Notes: generated from the letters alone by a model not told the origin. A stretch of DNA of 64,000 nt from Sagittula stellata E-37 (GCF_039724765.1 NZ_CP155729.1:4449090-4513089), one strand, 5' to 3'; counted from the first letter of the stretch, positions 36,728-47,244 are shown. Made by a program: numbers and translations.

Positions 36728-38656
36728 GTGAACGGCCCGGCGATTACCAAAGTGGGGCAGGCCGATGGACGGTTGCGCAAGCGGGCCCGTTCCAGGCCGG
36801 ACCGATGGAAAGATGGCAAGTTGAGTGATCTCTGGGAGAGTAATGCCGTTGAATCGGGCGCCGCCTTTCAGGAGGAAGTCAGTCGCATCGTCGAATCCGC
36901 GGAAACGCTGATCCGAGATTCGCTCGGGGCCACCGACGTCGTCTTGATACCGCGCGGAAGCTCCAAACACGGCGATGTTCACCTGCTGCGCCAGTCGGCA
37001 TTCTCCGAGCTCGAAGAAACCGCGACACGTTTTCTGGACGATTACCTGATCCATCGCGCCACAGGTGCCAGCGTGCCGATCGCAAAGACGATGCCGCACT
37101 CCGTGGACCAGCGGCAAGGGAGAGATCAGGTCATCTGCCGCATCCTGCTGGACGATGACTACGGCGTCTGCGGCAGCCTCGCCGTGCGGTTGCCAGCAGG
37201 CGACGCAGCCACCGGGCCGAGCAGCGCACGGCTCGACGCCATTTCGGCCATGGTCTCGACGATGTTGAAGTCGGTGACCACCAGCTTCGAACTCGAGATC
37301 GAGCTGATCGCCGCGCAACGCCGCTCTGCCCGGCTGGAAATCCAGACGCGGACCGATCCGCTGACCGGAGCGCAGACGCTCGGCGCATTCGAACGCGAGG
37401 TCCGCAAGCGGTTGCACGACAGTGCGGAGGCATGCGCCCTGATCCTCTTCGAGGTGGAAAACCTCAGGTCCATCAACGATCTCTTCGGCTACCAGTTCGG
37501 AAACACGTATCTTGGGCTGGTCGCGGGCGCGCTTTCGGCCGCCCTGCCGGACACCGCAATCGTCGGTCGGCTTGGCGGTGACCAATTCGGCGCGCTGGTC
37601 GAATTGCCCGAGCACTACAACAGCTATCTTGGCGACGTGCTGTCCCGCTGCCGCGACAGTATACTGCGCAGCACCGCCACGCTGGGGCGGCCGAACCTCG
37701 GCCGGACCAGTGGTGGCGCCGCTGTTTATCCCAACGACGCCGCGAACTACGACACGCTTTTCGAGCTGGCCGAAGGCGCGCTCTTCGTCTCGAAGCGCAG
37801 CGCACGCGGCCTGCCCACGGTTTTCGCACCAGGTATCGACCCGCGTCCGAACCCGCGCGAGATTACGCGCAGCTTCAAAGCCGCACTCGCAGCCAACCAG
37901 ATCCGCCCCTATTTCCAGCCGGTTTACAACCTCCTGACCGGCGAATGTGCCGGCTTCGAGGTGTTGGCCCGCTGGGAAGATCCGGAGCGGGGCGTCCTGA
38001 TGCCCGACGACTTCATCCCGATCCTGAACGATCCCGAGAACGCCGAGCGGTTGACCCAGAAACTGACCGGCACGGCGTTGAAGGCGCTGGCCGATCTCGG
38101 TCCGCATCGGGCGCGGAATCTGACGATTGCCATCAACGTAACCAGCTTCGACCTGATGAACCGGGAATTCGCCTTCGAACTGCAGTCCCACCTGTCCGAG
38201 GTCGAATGGCTGTCGTGGTCGCAGATCATCATCGAGGTAACCGAAAAGATCATGCTCGGCGCCGCCGAAGGGCAGGTCTTCCGCACGCTCGAGGAATTGC
38301 GCCGCCGTGGCGCACGTGTGGCGCTGGACGACTTCGGCACCGGCTACGGCGGGCTGCGCCATCTCAGCGGGTGGCCGGTGGACATCCTCAAGATCGACCG
38401 CCATTTCATCGGGCGGATGCTCGACAGCGACATTGACCGCGCCATCGTCGAATCGATCCTCCACCTGTCCGAACACTCCGACCTGACTGTCATCGCCGAG
38501 GGGATCGAGACACCGGCGCAGCTTCGCGCGCTGCAAAGCATGAACTGTGCCAAGGGTCAGGGCCACCTTTTCGCGGCGGCGCTGCCAGCGTCCGGCCTTG
38601 CCGACAGCCTCGAAAGCATCGACTTCGACGCGCTCAACAGCAGGGACAGCTGGTAG
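36728..38656 (+). CDS. GGDEF-EAL protein, cyclic-di-GMP turnover
   Basis: A 642-residue soluble protein: N-terminal GAF-like region (about 40-185), a coiled linker, GGDEF domain (about 215-370), EAL domain (about 385-635). The GGDEF signature reads GGDQF, so cyclase activity may be lost and the domain may act as a GTP sensor. In the EAL domain the signature is EVL with the Glu intact, and INVTSF, IEVTEK, DDFGTGYGGL, ILKIDRHF and AEGIETP are present, so phosphodiesterase activity is likely. The GTG at 36728 is chosen because AGGAGGT stands 6 bases upstream; an ATG at 36686 has no SD. Confidence 0.88.
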   Translation: MNGPAITKVGQADGRLRKRARSRPDRWKDGKLSDLWESNAVESGAAFQEEVSRIVESAETLIRDSLGATDVVLIPRGSSKHGDVHLLRQSAFSELEETATRFLDDYLIHRATGASVPIAKTMPHSVDQRQGRDQVICRILLDDDYGVCGSLAVRLPAGDAATGPSSARLDAISAMVSTMLKSVTTSFELEIELIAAQRRSARLEIQTRTDPLTGAQTLGAFEREVRKRLHDSAEACALILFEVENLRSINDLFGYQFGNTYLGLVAGALSAALPDTAIVGRLGGDQFGALVELPEHYNSYLGDVLSRCRDSILRSTATLGRPNLGRTSGGAAVYPNDAANYDTLFELAEGALFVSKRSARGLPTVFAPGIDPRPNPREITRSFKAALAANQIRPYFQPVYNLLTGECAGFEVLARWEDPERGVLMPDDFIPILNDPENAERLTQKLTGTALKALADLGPHRARNLTIAINVTSFDLMNREFAFELQSHLSEVEWLSWSQIIIEVTEKIMLGAAEGQVFRTLEELRRRGARVALDDFGTGYGGLRHLSGWPVDILKIDRHFIGRMLDSDIDRAIVESILHLSEHSDLTVIAEGIETPAQLRALQSMNCAKGQGHLFAAALPASGLADSLESIDFDALNSRDSW

Positions 38657-38660
38657 GCCT

Positions 38661-40934
38661 TTACCGGCCCAAGGCCAGCGCAACGGTCCGTTTCAGCAGC
38701 AGGATCGAAACCGGCTTGCGCAAACCCAGGCCGGGGACATGGCGCAGGGACGGGTCGACCGCCTCCGCGTAGCCCGAGCAATAGATCACCCGCAGATCCG
38801 GATTGCGCTGCCGTGCCAGCTTGGCCAGTTCGTCGCCGCTTACCCCGTCCTCCAGTTGCACGTCGGTGATGAGCAGGTCGATCCAGGCGTCGTCCTTCAG
38901 AATCTCGCGTGCGACCGATGCCGTCGCCGCCGTCAGGACGTCGGCGCCCATCGACGCCAGTGCCTCTGCCGACAGGACCCGGGTGTCGGTGCGCTTGTCC
39001 ACCAGCAACACGCGCACACCGGTCAGGGTCGTCTGCTCGACGGGCGCCTCCGTTGCGGGGGCAGGCTCCGGCTCCAGCACCATCCGCGCAGAGAAACCGC
39101 CGCCGGGGACATCCGACAACTCAAGCCGTCCGCCCATGCGGTCCGCAAAGGCGCGGACCGCAAGCAAACCGGTCGGAGCGCCGCCGACGCCCGGACGCTT
39201 GACGTCCGACTGTTCCCGGAACCGCGCCAGCACGTCTTCCGGCATCCCGGCCCCGGTATCGCGCACCTCCAGAACGACGGGATCGACATCCGCCCCGGCG
39301 ATCAGCCGAACCGTGATCCGCCCCCCGCCTCCGGAAGAAACGCAGGAGTCGCGCGCGTTCAGGATCAGTTGAATCAGCGACGTCTCGTAATCAGCCGGCC
39401 CACCGGGAACGGACACCGGACCTTCGGGCAACTCCGCGTCCAGTTCCATGTCGGTGGGCAGGGAGGGCCGGACCACCGAAAGCGTCTCTTCGACGAGACC
39501 GACAAGTTCCGTCCGGAGATCCGGTCGTGAATCCCGCGCCAACGCCATGAGCCGGTCGATCAGCAGAACCCCGCGAGAGACGACCTTCTGCAAGGTTCCG
39601 ATCATCCCGTCCATCGACGAATCGGTCCTGCGCAGCGACCATGTGTCGGTGGTCAGCCGGATCACGCCGAAGATGTTGGCCACCTCGTGCACAACCCCGG
39701 AGGCAAGCTGGCTCATCGCTTCGAAACGCTCGGTGCGTGCCATGTTGGTGCGCACAATCCAGCTTTCGGTCTCGTTCCAGACGGTCAACACGTGGCTCCC
39801 GGCCGTGCCGGGCACGTGGTCCAGCGGGGTCAGCACGAATTGCAACGCCTGCTCGCTGCCGTCGGTGTCGAGATGCCCGACAAAGACCGACCGCACGGCG
39901 CCCGCCCCGGTCAACCGGGCGAAGGGGTGTTCGTCCCCCAAGAGCCGCCGCCGGGTCTCCAGTTCGTGAAACTCGGTTTGGCGCAGCCAGGTGTCGGCCG
40001 TTTCGCTGTCGCCGACCATCTGGCGGGCACTCTGATTGGTCAGGATGACCTTCATGTCCGCGTCCATCAGGAACACGCCGATCGGAAGGGCCCCAAGGAT
40101 CGACTCCAGCTCCTCCAGCCTCAGGCGCGCGGCCTGCGCCCGTTCGTTCTGAAAGGCCGCGACCCGCAGGATCACGTATCCGCCGAGCGCGCCCAGCAAC
40201 ACGCTGAGCGCGCTTAGCCGGACGCCCGGCGCAATGAAACCGAGCTCGGTGGCCTTCAGGGCCAGCCACGCCAGTACCAGCGGTGCGATGCACACCGGCA
40301 GCAGGAAACGCCGGGCGAGATGGCTGCCAGAGCCTTCGCCGGTCAGCACCTTCATCCAGCCCTGTGACGGGCTCGCAAGGATCTGGGCAAGGAAGATCAG
40401 CGTCAGACTGAGCGCGGTCGGCAGAGACAGGCCGGCCAGCACCGGAGTGCCCTGCATCCCGCGCAGATCGAACGCGAAACTGACGAGGGAGACAAACGAC
40501 AGCAGAAGCCCCCCGGTCGCGACATAACCCTTGGCTTCAAGCCGCTCGGGCAATGCGGCAAGCACGGCTGCCAGGACCACCGCCAGTCCGGTGGCGGTCG
40601 ACATCCATGCCGAGGGCTCCGCCCCGATCCGGCCCAGCGTCAGCCCCCAGATTGCGATCAGGACCGCCGCGCCCTTCAGTCCCAACGAGACGGGCCGCAG
40701 GCGCGGCCAGCGATGGCGGAGGGCAAAACCCGCAGCCAGCAACATCACGCAAACCGAGGTGGCGGGCACCATGACGGGCCCCAACCCCAGACCCGGCCCG
40801 CTTCCCGACAGACGCGCCAGCAGGTTGAGAAGCCCGACCGCGAAGGCTGCAGCGTTCAGGACGTGCGCAGAGCGGTAGACAAGCGTGCGCCGCCGGTCGC
40901 CGTTTTGGTCCCTGTCCACCGCCGCTCTGTTCAT
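38661..40934 (-). CDS. Hybrid sensor histidine kinase with C-terminal receiver
   Basis: A 757-residue membrane kinase. N-terminal part with seven to eight hydrophobic segments (about 25-275), a PAS domain (LESILGALPIGVFLMDADMKVILTNQSARQ, read in parts), dimerisation domain with phospho-His in LASGVVHEVANIFGVI, ATPase domain with NARDSC and DTGAGMPEDV, and a receiver whose phospho-Asp is in LLITDVQLEDGVSG. Start MNRAAVDRD at 40934 has AGGAGG 6 bases upstream. Downstream of the stand-alone receiver by 72 bases, same strand. The GGDEF-EAL stop lies 4 bases from its own stop, convergent. Confidence 0.9.
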   Translation of the reverse strand: MNRAAVDRDQNGDRRRTLVYRSAHVLNAAAFAVGLLNLLARLSGSGPGLGLGPVMVPATSVCVMLLAAGFALRHRWPRLRPVSLGLKGAAVLIAIWGLTLGRIGAEPSAWMSTATGLAVVLAAVLAALPERLEAKGYVATGGLLLSFVSLVSFAFDLRGMQGTPVLAGLSLPTALSLTLIFLAQILASPSQGWMKVLTGEGSGSHLARRFLLPVCIAPLVLAWLALKATELGFIAPGVRLSALSVLLGALGGYVILRVAAFQNERAQAARLRLEELESILGALPIGVFLMDADMKVILTNQSARQMVGDSETADTWLRQTEFHELETRRRLLGDEHPFARLTGAGAVRSVFVGHLDTDGSEQALQFVLTPLDHVPGTAGSHVLTVWNETESWIVRTNMARTERFEAMSQLASGVVHEVANIFGVIRLTTDTWSLRRTDSSMDGMIGTLQKVVSRGVLLIDRLMALARDSRPDLRTELVGLVEETLSVVRPSLPTDMELDAELPEGPVSVPGGPADYETSLIQLILNARDSCVSSGGGGRITVRLIAGADVDPVVLEVRDTGAGMPEDVLARFREQSDVKRPGVGGAPTGLLAVRAFADRMGGRLELSDVPGGGFSARMVLEPEPAPATEAPVEQTTLTGVRVLLVDKRTDTRVLSAEALASMGADVLTAATASVAREILKDDAWIDLLITDVQLEDGVSGDELAKLARQRNPDLRVIYCSGYAEAVDPSLRHVPGLGLRKPVSILLLKRTVALALGR

Positions 40935-41006
40935 TCCACTCCTCCTGCCCCTGTCCCGGCCTGGCTTGGCATTCCGCAAGACGGCAAGAGGCGCACGAAG
41001 ACCGGA

Positions 41007-41384
41007 TCAGTTCTTGGTCAGAACCCGGACAACCTCCGACAGTTCGGCCAGCGTGGACGTCTTGGCGATCTTTGCATCGGCAGACCGCAGCCCTTTGGTG
41101 AACAGCGGAGAGTCGATCAGTTCGGACCGCCCGGTGATGACCACCACCGGGATATCCGGGTCATGTGCGCGGACGTTGTGAATCGCGGTGATTGCCCCGC
41201 CCCCGTCCATGATGACATCGAGGAAGACGATATCGAAGGCTTCCGTCCGCAGAGCCTCCAGGGCCTCGGCCACGGTCCCGAAGGCGGCGACGGAATGTCC
41301 AACGGCGTCCATCGCCTCTGTGAAGGCGACACGGTACTCCGGATCGTCGTCGGCAAGCAGAATTCGGGCCAAGGTCGGCTCCAC
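41007..41384 (-). CDS. Stand-alone response regulator receiver
   Basis: A 125-residue single-domain receiver. Acidic pair in LLADDDPEYR, phospho-Asp in IVFLDVIMDGGG, Thr in VVVITGRSE, and Lys in ADAKIAKTST. No output domain, so it acts as a phosphate shuttle or protein switch. First gene of an operon with the hybrid kinase; divergent from the CheB-CheR gene with a 69-base shared promoter region. Confidence 0.92.
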   Translation of the reverse strand: MEPTLARILLADDDPEYRVAFTEAMDAVGHSVAAFGTVAEALEALRTEAFDIVFLDVIMDGGGAITAIHNVRAHDPDIPVVVITGRSELIDSPLFTKGLRSADAKIAKTSTLAELSEVVRVLTKN

Positions 41385-41453
41385 GTTCGATTGAAAACGC
41401 CCACTTCTGTGTTACCAAGAGTTCAGGCGCATTGAAACCGGGAAGGATCTGGT

Positions 41454-43988
41454 ATGGCCGACGTGAACGGAAACTCTGAGAGTATCCCTCTCGTCGTGGT
41501 GGGCGCATCTGCCGGCGGCCTTGAACCGCTTGAAATCTTTTTTGAATCCGTGCCGGATGAAACTGGCTGGGCATTCGTCGTGATCCAGCACCTCTCGCCC
41601 GACCACAAATCGATGATGAACGAGATCCTGTCGCGGAAGTCGCACATGAAGATCGAACACATCGAAAACGGCATGAAGCTCAGGCCGGACACGATCTATC
41701 TTAACCGTCCCGGACTCAACGTCGAGTTGGAAAACGATGTCTTCCGCCTCGAGTCGTTTTCCAGCGAAGACAAGCTGCCCCGCCTGCCGATCAACGCGTT
41801 TCTTCGGTCGGTGGCGAACCGAAAGGAGGCACCGACCGTCGCCTTGATCCTTTCCGGATCGGGCAGCGACGGAGCCCGGGGCGCGAAGGAGCTGCGCGAT
41901 GCCGGTGGGGCCATCCTCGCCCAGTCCCCGACCGAGGCCAGCTTCAACTCGATGCCCATGGCGGTGATCGCCGAAGGCGCCGTCGACCGGGTGCTCCGCG
42001 TCGCCGAAATGCCCGCCGCGATCCGCGACATTCTTGCCGGACGGATGCCGGACGCCGCCAGCGACATCTCCAGTTCCAGCGCGTTGCATGGCATCCTTCA
42101 GTTGCTCGAAGAAGGGTTCCGCATCGATTTCTCGTCCTACAAGCCGGCCAACGTCCGCCGCAGGGTGGAGCGGCGGCAACACCTCCGCGGCATCGACGAC
42201 CCGACGGACTACCTGAAGCTGCTGACGGACGACCGGTCTGCCCTCGACGAACTTTATCGCGACCTGCTGATCGGCGTGACGGAGTTCTACCGCGACCCGG
42301 AAGCTTTCCGTGTCCTGCGCAAGGAGGTGCTGAACAAACTCGCGCGCGACAGCGACGACACATCGCCTTTGCGCATCTGGGTGCCCGGCTGCGCCACCGG
42401 CGAAGAGGCCTATACCCTCGCCATCGAAATGTCCGAGGCACTGGCCCAGGCAGGCGCCGCGCGCAAGTTCCGCATCATCGCGACAGACATGCACCGTGGC
42501 TCGCTCGAACGGGCATCCACCGGGGCCTATACTGCACAAAGCGTGGCGGGCCTGCCGCCAGAAATCGTCGGGCGCTACTTCGAGAAACGGCAGGACAAGT
42601 ACGTCGTCGATCCGATCCTGCGGCAGAAGATCATCTTCTCCGCCCACGATGTGCTGAGCGATCCGCCGTTCATGAACCTCAACCTGATCTCCTGCCGCAA
42701 CCTGTTCATCTACCTCCAGGACCGGCCCCAGGCGCGCGTCCTGTCGATGTTCCTCTTCGGGCTGCGGCGGAACGGCTACATGTTTCTCGGCCCCTCCGAA
42801 AGCCTGGGCCGTTTCAGCCAGGAATTCGAATCTGTCGACGCACGCTGGCGAATCTTCCGAAAATCCTCCGAACACCGCCCGCTCGACCACAGCGTCATGA
42901 CCGGCAAGTTCCGCGCCAGACCGATGCATGAAACCGTCGTCGCTGCACCGAAAAGGTCGCGCGACCGCTCTGTCGCATCGGATATCGCCGACATTCGCAA
43001 CCGCGAAACGCTCATCAAGGGCTACGACGCCCTGCTCAAGCGCTACGCCCCGCCGTCGATCCTGGTGACCGGCGATGGATCCGTGTTGGGGTGGTTCGGG
43101 ATGGCGCGAATGTTCATCGACACGATGAACAACCTGACCGACTGGACGGTCGAGAACATCGTGCACCACGACCTGCACTTCACCATCAACGTGGCGCTTG
43201 AAAAGCTGCGCCAGGGCCAGCTCGAATCCTACAGCCGCAAGACTAAGGTCACGCTGAGCGACGGCGATGTCCAGACCTGCAACGTCCGCATCGAGGCGCT
43301 GGACCAGGTGTCGCGGATCAAGGTCATGCTGGTCGGCGTCGAACTTGCCAAAGACGAGGCCTCGACAGAATCCATCGCCGCGATCCAGCCGATCAGCGAC
43401 GAGGACGTGACCTTCGTCACCACCCGCATCCACGAACTCGAACGCGATCTACGCCTGACCGAGCAGACACTCCAACATGTGACGGAGCGGCTGGAGGCCA
43501 GCGGCGAAGAGCTTCAGGCCTCCAACGAGGAACTGCAGGCTTCCAACGAAGAGCTTCAGGCCGCCAACGAAGAGCTCCAGTCCTCGAACGAGGAACTGCA
43601 CGCGGTAAACGAGGAGCTCGTCTCGGTCAGCGCCGAGCACGAGCGCAAGATCGAACTCCTGTCGCAACTCAATGCAAACACCGAACAGGTGCTCGAACTG
43701 CTGGGCACCGGGGTCATCTTCCTGGACCGTTCGGGGCGCATCGTGCGTTTCAGCGAACTGGTCGCCGAGCGGTTCAAGCTGGAAACCCACGACATCGGCC
43801 GCACGTTTCACGTGGTCGGACCGCGGCTGGAGTTCATCGCCCTCGAAACGCTGGTCGATCAGGTGCTGGAAACCGGGACGTCGCAAACGGTCAGCGGCGA
43901 GCATCGCGGCGAGAGGATCACGGTCGAGGTCCACCTTACCAAGGCGGAGGACGAACGCGACACCGGGGTGGTGGTTCTTCTCAGGTAA
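41454..43988 (+). CDS. CheB-CheR-PAS fusion protein
   Basis: An 844-residue fusion. CheB methylesterase (about 10-190) without a receiver: Ser in VVGASAGGLEP, His in VIQHLSPDHKS, Asp in GSGSDGARG. CheR methyltransferase (about 215-490): IWVPGCATGEEAYTLA and LISCRNLFIYL. A PAS-like segment, then a heptad coiled coil (about 680-730, repeated NEELQ units) and a final PAS-like domain. Relatives often continue into a histidine kinase; this one stops after PAS. No chemoreceptor or other che gene is in the window, so it is probably a signalling protein outside chemotaxis, working with the adjacent receiver and kinase. Confidence 0.9.
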   Translation: MADVNGNSESIPLVVVGASAGGLEPLEIFFESVPDETGWAFVVIQHLSPDHKSMMNEILSRKSHMKIEHIENGMKLRPDTIYLNRPGLNVELENDVFRLESFSSEDKLPRLPINAFLRSVANRKEAPTVALILSGSGSDGARGAKELRDAGGAILAQSPTEASFNSMPMAVIAEGAVDRVLRVAEMPAAIRDILAGRMPDAASDISSSSALHGILQLLEEGFRIDFSSYKPANVRRRVERRQHLRGIDDPTDYLKLLTDDRSALDELYRDLLIGVTEFYRDPEAFRVLRKEVLNKLARDSDDTSPLRIWVPGCATGEEAYTLAIEMSEALAQAGAARKFRIIATDMHRGSLERASTGAYTAQSVAGLPPEIVGRYFEKRQDKYVVDPILRQKIIFSAHDVLSDPPFMNLNLISCRNLFIYLQDRPQARVLSMFLFGLRRNGYMFLGPSESLGRFSQEFESVDARWRIFRKSSEHRPLDHSVMTGKFRARPMHETVVAAPKRSRDRSVASDIADIRNRETLIKGYDALLKRYAPPSILVTGDGSVLGWFGMARMFIDTMNNLTDWTVENIVHHDLHFTINVALEKLRQGQLESYSRKTKVTLSDGDVQTCNVRIEALDQVSRIKVMLVGVELAKDEASTESIAAIQPISDEDVTFVTTRIHELERDLRLTEQTLQHVTERLEASGEELQASNEELQASNEELQAANEELQSSNEELHAVNEELVSVSAEHERKIELLSQLNANTEQVLELLGTGVIFLDRSGRIVRFSELVAERFKLETHDIGRTFHVVGPRLEFIALETLVDQVLETGTSQTVSGEHRGERITVEVHLTKAEDERDTGVVVLLR

Positions 43989-44015
43989 CCGCGGGATGCA
44001 CAGGTTGGCTGTGCC

Positions 44016-44666
44016 TCAGGCGTCCGGCGCCTGTGCCCCCAATCGTGCGAACAGACGCAGCGCATGGCTCGGGTCCTGAGAGACGGCGGGCAGCACGGGA
44101 TCGTAGGCCGCGCGTATGACGCCCGCTATGTCGGGCCGCAGCACCGTCGTCGCACCTGCCCGCGCCAGCGGTGAGCGTTCCGAGAAAGCCGTATCGGACC
44201 AGCACAGCATGCTCTGGGCCACCTGCCCAAGGGCCAGTTCCTCGGCCGGGACATCGGACAGCGCCGCATCCATCCGCAGGAACACGAAACAGGCGCGGAT
44301 CGCACCGCTTTCGTCGAAGCGGAAAACCCTGTACTGGTTGGCCTCCGCCGCGGACAGCCGCTCGACAAGCTCGCCCAACCCGTCGATCAGCCGGTCGAGG
44401 TTCGGCACGTCGGACAACTCCGACCAGTTGCGGAAGAAGAACACCATGAAGTTGCTGCCAAGTTCGAAGTCCGTCTCGGCCATGTCGTGACCCGCCAGCG
44501 CACAGACAGCCTCGAAGGCGCCTTTCACCACGCGCAGCGACGCGTCCTCGACACCGAAGACGATGGGCGCGATGGGCCGTCCCCAACGCGCACAGAAGAA
44601 ACTGCCGTCAGACCGCGTGAACAGCGCCGCGATGTCCTCTGGGGTGGTCGAGTCGGTCTGTGTCAT
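44016..44666 (-). CDS. Hypothetical protein of the signalling island
   Basis: A 216-residue soluble protein, no family recognised. It has the alternating strand/helix pattern of a sensory or alpha/beta domain, with a central NFMVFFFRNWSEL segment and FDESGAIRACFVFLRMD. Start MTQTDS at 44666 has GGAGGG just upstream. Convergent with the CheB-CheR gene (27 bases between stops); may belong functionally to that cluster or not. Confidence 0.6.
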   Translation of the reverse strand: MTQTDSTTPEDIAALFTRSDGSFFCARWGRPIAPIVFGVEDASLRVVKGAFEAVCALAGHDMAETDFELGSNFMVFFFRNWSELSDVPNLDRLIDGLGELVERLSAAEANQYRVFRFDESGAIRACFVFLRMDAALSDVPAEELALGQVAQSMLCWSDTAFSERSPLARAGATTVLRPDIAGVIRAAYDPVLPAVSQDPSHALRLFARLGAQAPDA

Positions 44667-44768
44667 GCGCCCTCCGCGAAGTCTTGGGCCAGGCCACGGG
44701 GCCCGCGCAACAGGATGTAGGGCGGGGTTACACGCCGCCCCCCTTGCGGGCAATCCCGGCGTTTTGTC

Positions 44769-45794
44769 TCACTTTCCGAACAGGTCCGGCGGCGTCTCCG
44801 GCCGGGGCGGCGCCAGCCCGATGTGCGTCCAGGCCGATTGAGTCAGCATCCGCCCGCGCGGCGTCCGCTGGATCAAGCCCTGTTGCAGAAGGTAAGGCTC
44901 CACCACTTCTTCCAGCGCGTCGCGGCTCTCCGACAGGGCGGCCGACAGGGTTTCGATCCCCACCGGGCCGCCGCCATAGCTTTGCGCGATCAGTTCCAGG
45001 TAGCGGCGGTCCGCGCCGTCCAGCCCCCGCGCATCGACACCCAGACGGGTCAGCGAGGAATCCGCCAGCGCCTGCGTCACGACCCCGCCGCCCTCGACCA
45101 CGGCAAAGTCGACCACCCGTCGCAGCAGACGTCCGGCGATGCGGGGCGTGCCCCGCGCCCGCCGCGCGATCTCCCGCGCACCAGAGCCTTCGACCCGCAC
45201 ACCCAGCTTGCGCGCGTTGCCCGCGACGATCGTCTCCAGTTCGTCGACCGTATAGAAATTCAGCCGCGTCGGAATGCCGAAGCGGTCGCGCAGCGGCGTT
45301 GTCAGCAGCCCCAGCCGCGTCGTGGCACCGACCAGCGTGAAGGGCTGCAATTCGATCCGGACAGTGCGCGCCGCCGGCCCCTCGCCGATCACGAGGTCCA
45401 GCTCATAGTCCTCCATCGCCGGGTAAAGGACTTCCTCCACGGCGGCGCTCATCCTGTGGATTTCGTCGATGAACAGCACGTCGCGCGCTTCGAGGTTGGT
45501 CAGGATCGCCGCGAGGTCGCCCGCCTTGGCCAGCACAGGGCCAGAGGTCATGCGGAAGCCCACCCCAAGTTCGCGCGCCATGATCTGCGCCAGCGTCGTC
45601 TTGCCCAGGCCCGGCGGTCCGTGAAACAGCGTGTGGTCCATCGCCTCGCCGCGCGACCGGGCGCTTTCGATGAACACCCGCAGGTTCGCCCGTGCCTCCG
45701 CCTGCCCGACGAAGTCCGCCAGCATCTGCGGCCGGAGCGCGCGGTCGCGGTCTTCGGGCAGGGGCTCGGGCCGTATCGTCGGATCAGGTTCCAT
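44769..45794 (-). CDS. ruvB: Holliday junction branch migration DNA helicase RuvB
   Basis: Hexameric motor that drives Holliday junction migration with RuvA. 341 residues. Walker [16 protein letters not shown], Walker [11 protein letters not shown], sensor [18 protein letters not shown], and winged-helix tail LIQRTPRGR. Third gene of ruvC-ruvA-ruvB, 38 bases after ruvA. Confidence 0.97.
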   Translation of the reverse strand: MEPDPTIRPEPLPEDRDRALRPQMLADFVGQAEARANLRVFIESARSRGEAMDHTLFHGPPGLGKTTLAQIMARELGVGFRMTSGPVLAKAGDLAAILTNLEARDVLFIDEIHRMSAAVEEVLYPAMEDYELDLVIGEGPAARTVRIELQPFTLVGATTRLGLLTTPLRDRFGIPTRLNFYTVDELETIVAGNARKLGVRVEGSGAREIARRARGTPRIAGRLLRRVVDFAVVEGGGVVTQALADSSLTRLGVDARGLDGADRRYLELIAQSYGGGPVGIETLSAALSESRDALEEVVEPYLLQQGLIQRTPRGRMLTQSAWTHIGLAPPRPETPPDLFGK

Positions 45795-45832
45795 GCCTCT
45801 TCCTTACCGGTCGGTCGGGTCCGCGACCCGCC

Positions 45833-46501
45833 TCACCCCTTGGGCGCCAACAGCTTCAAGGCCGCGCGGATCAGGCCCGCGGTGTCCAGCGATCCGTCCT
45901 CGCCTGCCGCCTGCGCCACGGCGCCAGCCGCCTCGCCCGGTCCATATCCGAGGTTGCCGAGCGCGGAAAGCGCCTCTGCCTGGGCCGAGGCCACGGGGGC
46001 GGGCGGCGCGGCAGGCGGGCGGGCGGCGGTTTCGACCACCTCGTCGGGCGCATCCGACAGCGGCGGGGGCGGGGATGCGCCCACGCCCATGGCCATGACC
46101 ATCGGCGCCTTGTCCTTCAGTTCGTTCACCACGCGCTGCGCCGTCTTGGGACCGATGCCCTTCGCCGCCTTCACCGCGTTCCAGTCTCCCAGCGCCAGCG
46201 CCCGCGATACGCCGTCCGCGCCAAGCGCGCCGAGGATCGCAAGGGAGGCCTTGGCGCCCACGCCCTGCACGGACATCAGCAGGCGGAACCACTCCTTCTC
46301 CACCAGCGTCGGAAAGCCGAAAAGCTGCAGCAGATCCTCGCGCACCAGAAGATCGGTATAGAGCGCGGCGAACTCTCCGGGACGGCCGAGGGACGCCAGC
46401 ACACGGTCGGTGCAATATACGACATAGCCGACGCCGCGCACGTCGATCAGCACGTGATCCTCGCCGCGGTACACGATCTGTCCGGCAATCCGTCCGATCA
46501 T
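45833..46501 (-). CDS. ruvA: Holliday junction branch migration protein RuvA
   Basis: Junction-binding tetramer subunit, 222 residues. OB-fold N-domain [20 protein letters not shown], helix-hairpin-helix segments [14 protein letters not shown] and [18 protein letters not shown], then an Ala/Pro-rich linker of about 45 residues before the C-terminal RuvB-binding domain. Start overlaps the ruvC stop (ATGA). Confidence 0.96.
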   Translation of the reverse strand: MIGRIAGQIVYRGEDHVLIDVRGVGYVVYCTDRVLASLGRPGEFAALYTDLLVREDLLQLFGFPTLVEKEWFRLLMSVQGVGAKASLAILGALGADGVSRALALGDWNAVKAAKGIGPKTAQRVVNELKDKAPMVMAMGVGASPPPPLSDAPDEVVETAARPPAAPPAPVASAQAEALSALGNLGYGPGEAAGAVAQAAGEDGSLDTAGLIRAALKLLAPKG

Positions 46502-46986
46502 GCCCGCACCTTCATGCGTTGGACGCCGGACTGATGCGCGTGGCAGATTGCGATGGCCAGCGCGTCCGCCGCGTCCGGGCCGACCGGCTGACAGCCGGGC
46601 AACTGCATCTTCACCATGTGCAGGATCTGGTTCTTGTCCGCGTGACCGACGCCGACCACCGTCTTCTTGACTTGGTTTGGCGCGTATTCTCCGATGGACA
46701 GGCCGAACTGCGCCGGCACCAGCAGCGCGACACCCCGCGCCTGCCCCAGCTTCAGCGTGCCGACCGCGTCCTTGTTGACGAATGTCTTCTCGATGGCGGC
46801 CTCGTCCGGCGCGTAAGCCTCGAAGACCCGCGTCAGCTGGTCATGCAGCGACAACAGCCGCAACGCCAGATCGGTGCCTTCCGAATCGCAAATGCCGTTG
46901 GCCACGTGCCTCAGGCGGCTGCCGTCGACCTCGATGACCCCCCATCCGAGGTGCCGCAACCCCGGATCAATGCCCAATACCCGCAT
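46498..46986 (-). CDS. ruvC: Holliday junction resolvase RuvC
   Basis: Metal-dependent endonuclease resolving Holliday junctions, 162 residues. The acidic catalytic set is visible: Asp7 in [16 protein letters not shown], Glu in [11 protein letters not shown], and the C-terminal [12 protein letters not shown]. First gene of the ruvCAB operon; the upstream gap 46987-47310 (324 bases) must carry its promoter and that of DUF1127. Confidence 0.96.
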   Translation of the reverse strand: MRVLGIDPGLRHLGWGVIEVDGSRLRHVANGICDSEGTDLALRLLSLHDQLTRVFEAYAPDEAAIEKTFVNKDAVGTLKLGQARGVALLVPAQFGLSIGEYAPNQVKKTVVGVGHADKNQILHMVKMQLPGCQPVGPDAADALAIAICHAHQSGVQRMKVRA

Positions 46987-47244
46987 CCTCGCCCACTTTT
47001 CTTGTTATGCGGCAACGATTAGCACGAAACGCGAACAAACGCCAAGGTTAAAGCACCGAAGCGCAAAAACGACGCCCGGCCCACCACGGGCGACATTGCC
47101 ACCAAACCCGTGTCGGTTTGCGCCGGTCCCGGATCGGAAAACGACACCCGTTCAGGCGAAATTTCGCCAGTTTTTATAGGCAGTTAACCAAAAATGCTGC
47201 CATGCAGAAAATGCAAATGTCCCATGCAAATTCCGCCCCTTGCT

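Noticed and set aside
36641..38683. 680-codon minus-strand frame
   Set aside because: Lies opposite the GGDEF-EAL gene, which has a strong SD and conserved motifs; the antisense frame has none.
41412..43433. 673-codon minus-strand frame
   Set aside because: Shadow of the CheB-CheR fusion.
43500..43640. Short tandem repeats looking like a CRISPR or satellite
   Set aside because: They encode heptad-like NEELQ units of a coiled coil inside CheB-CheR-PAS, in frame and imperfect.
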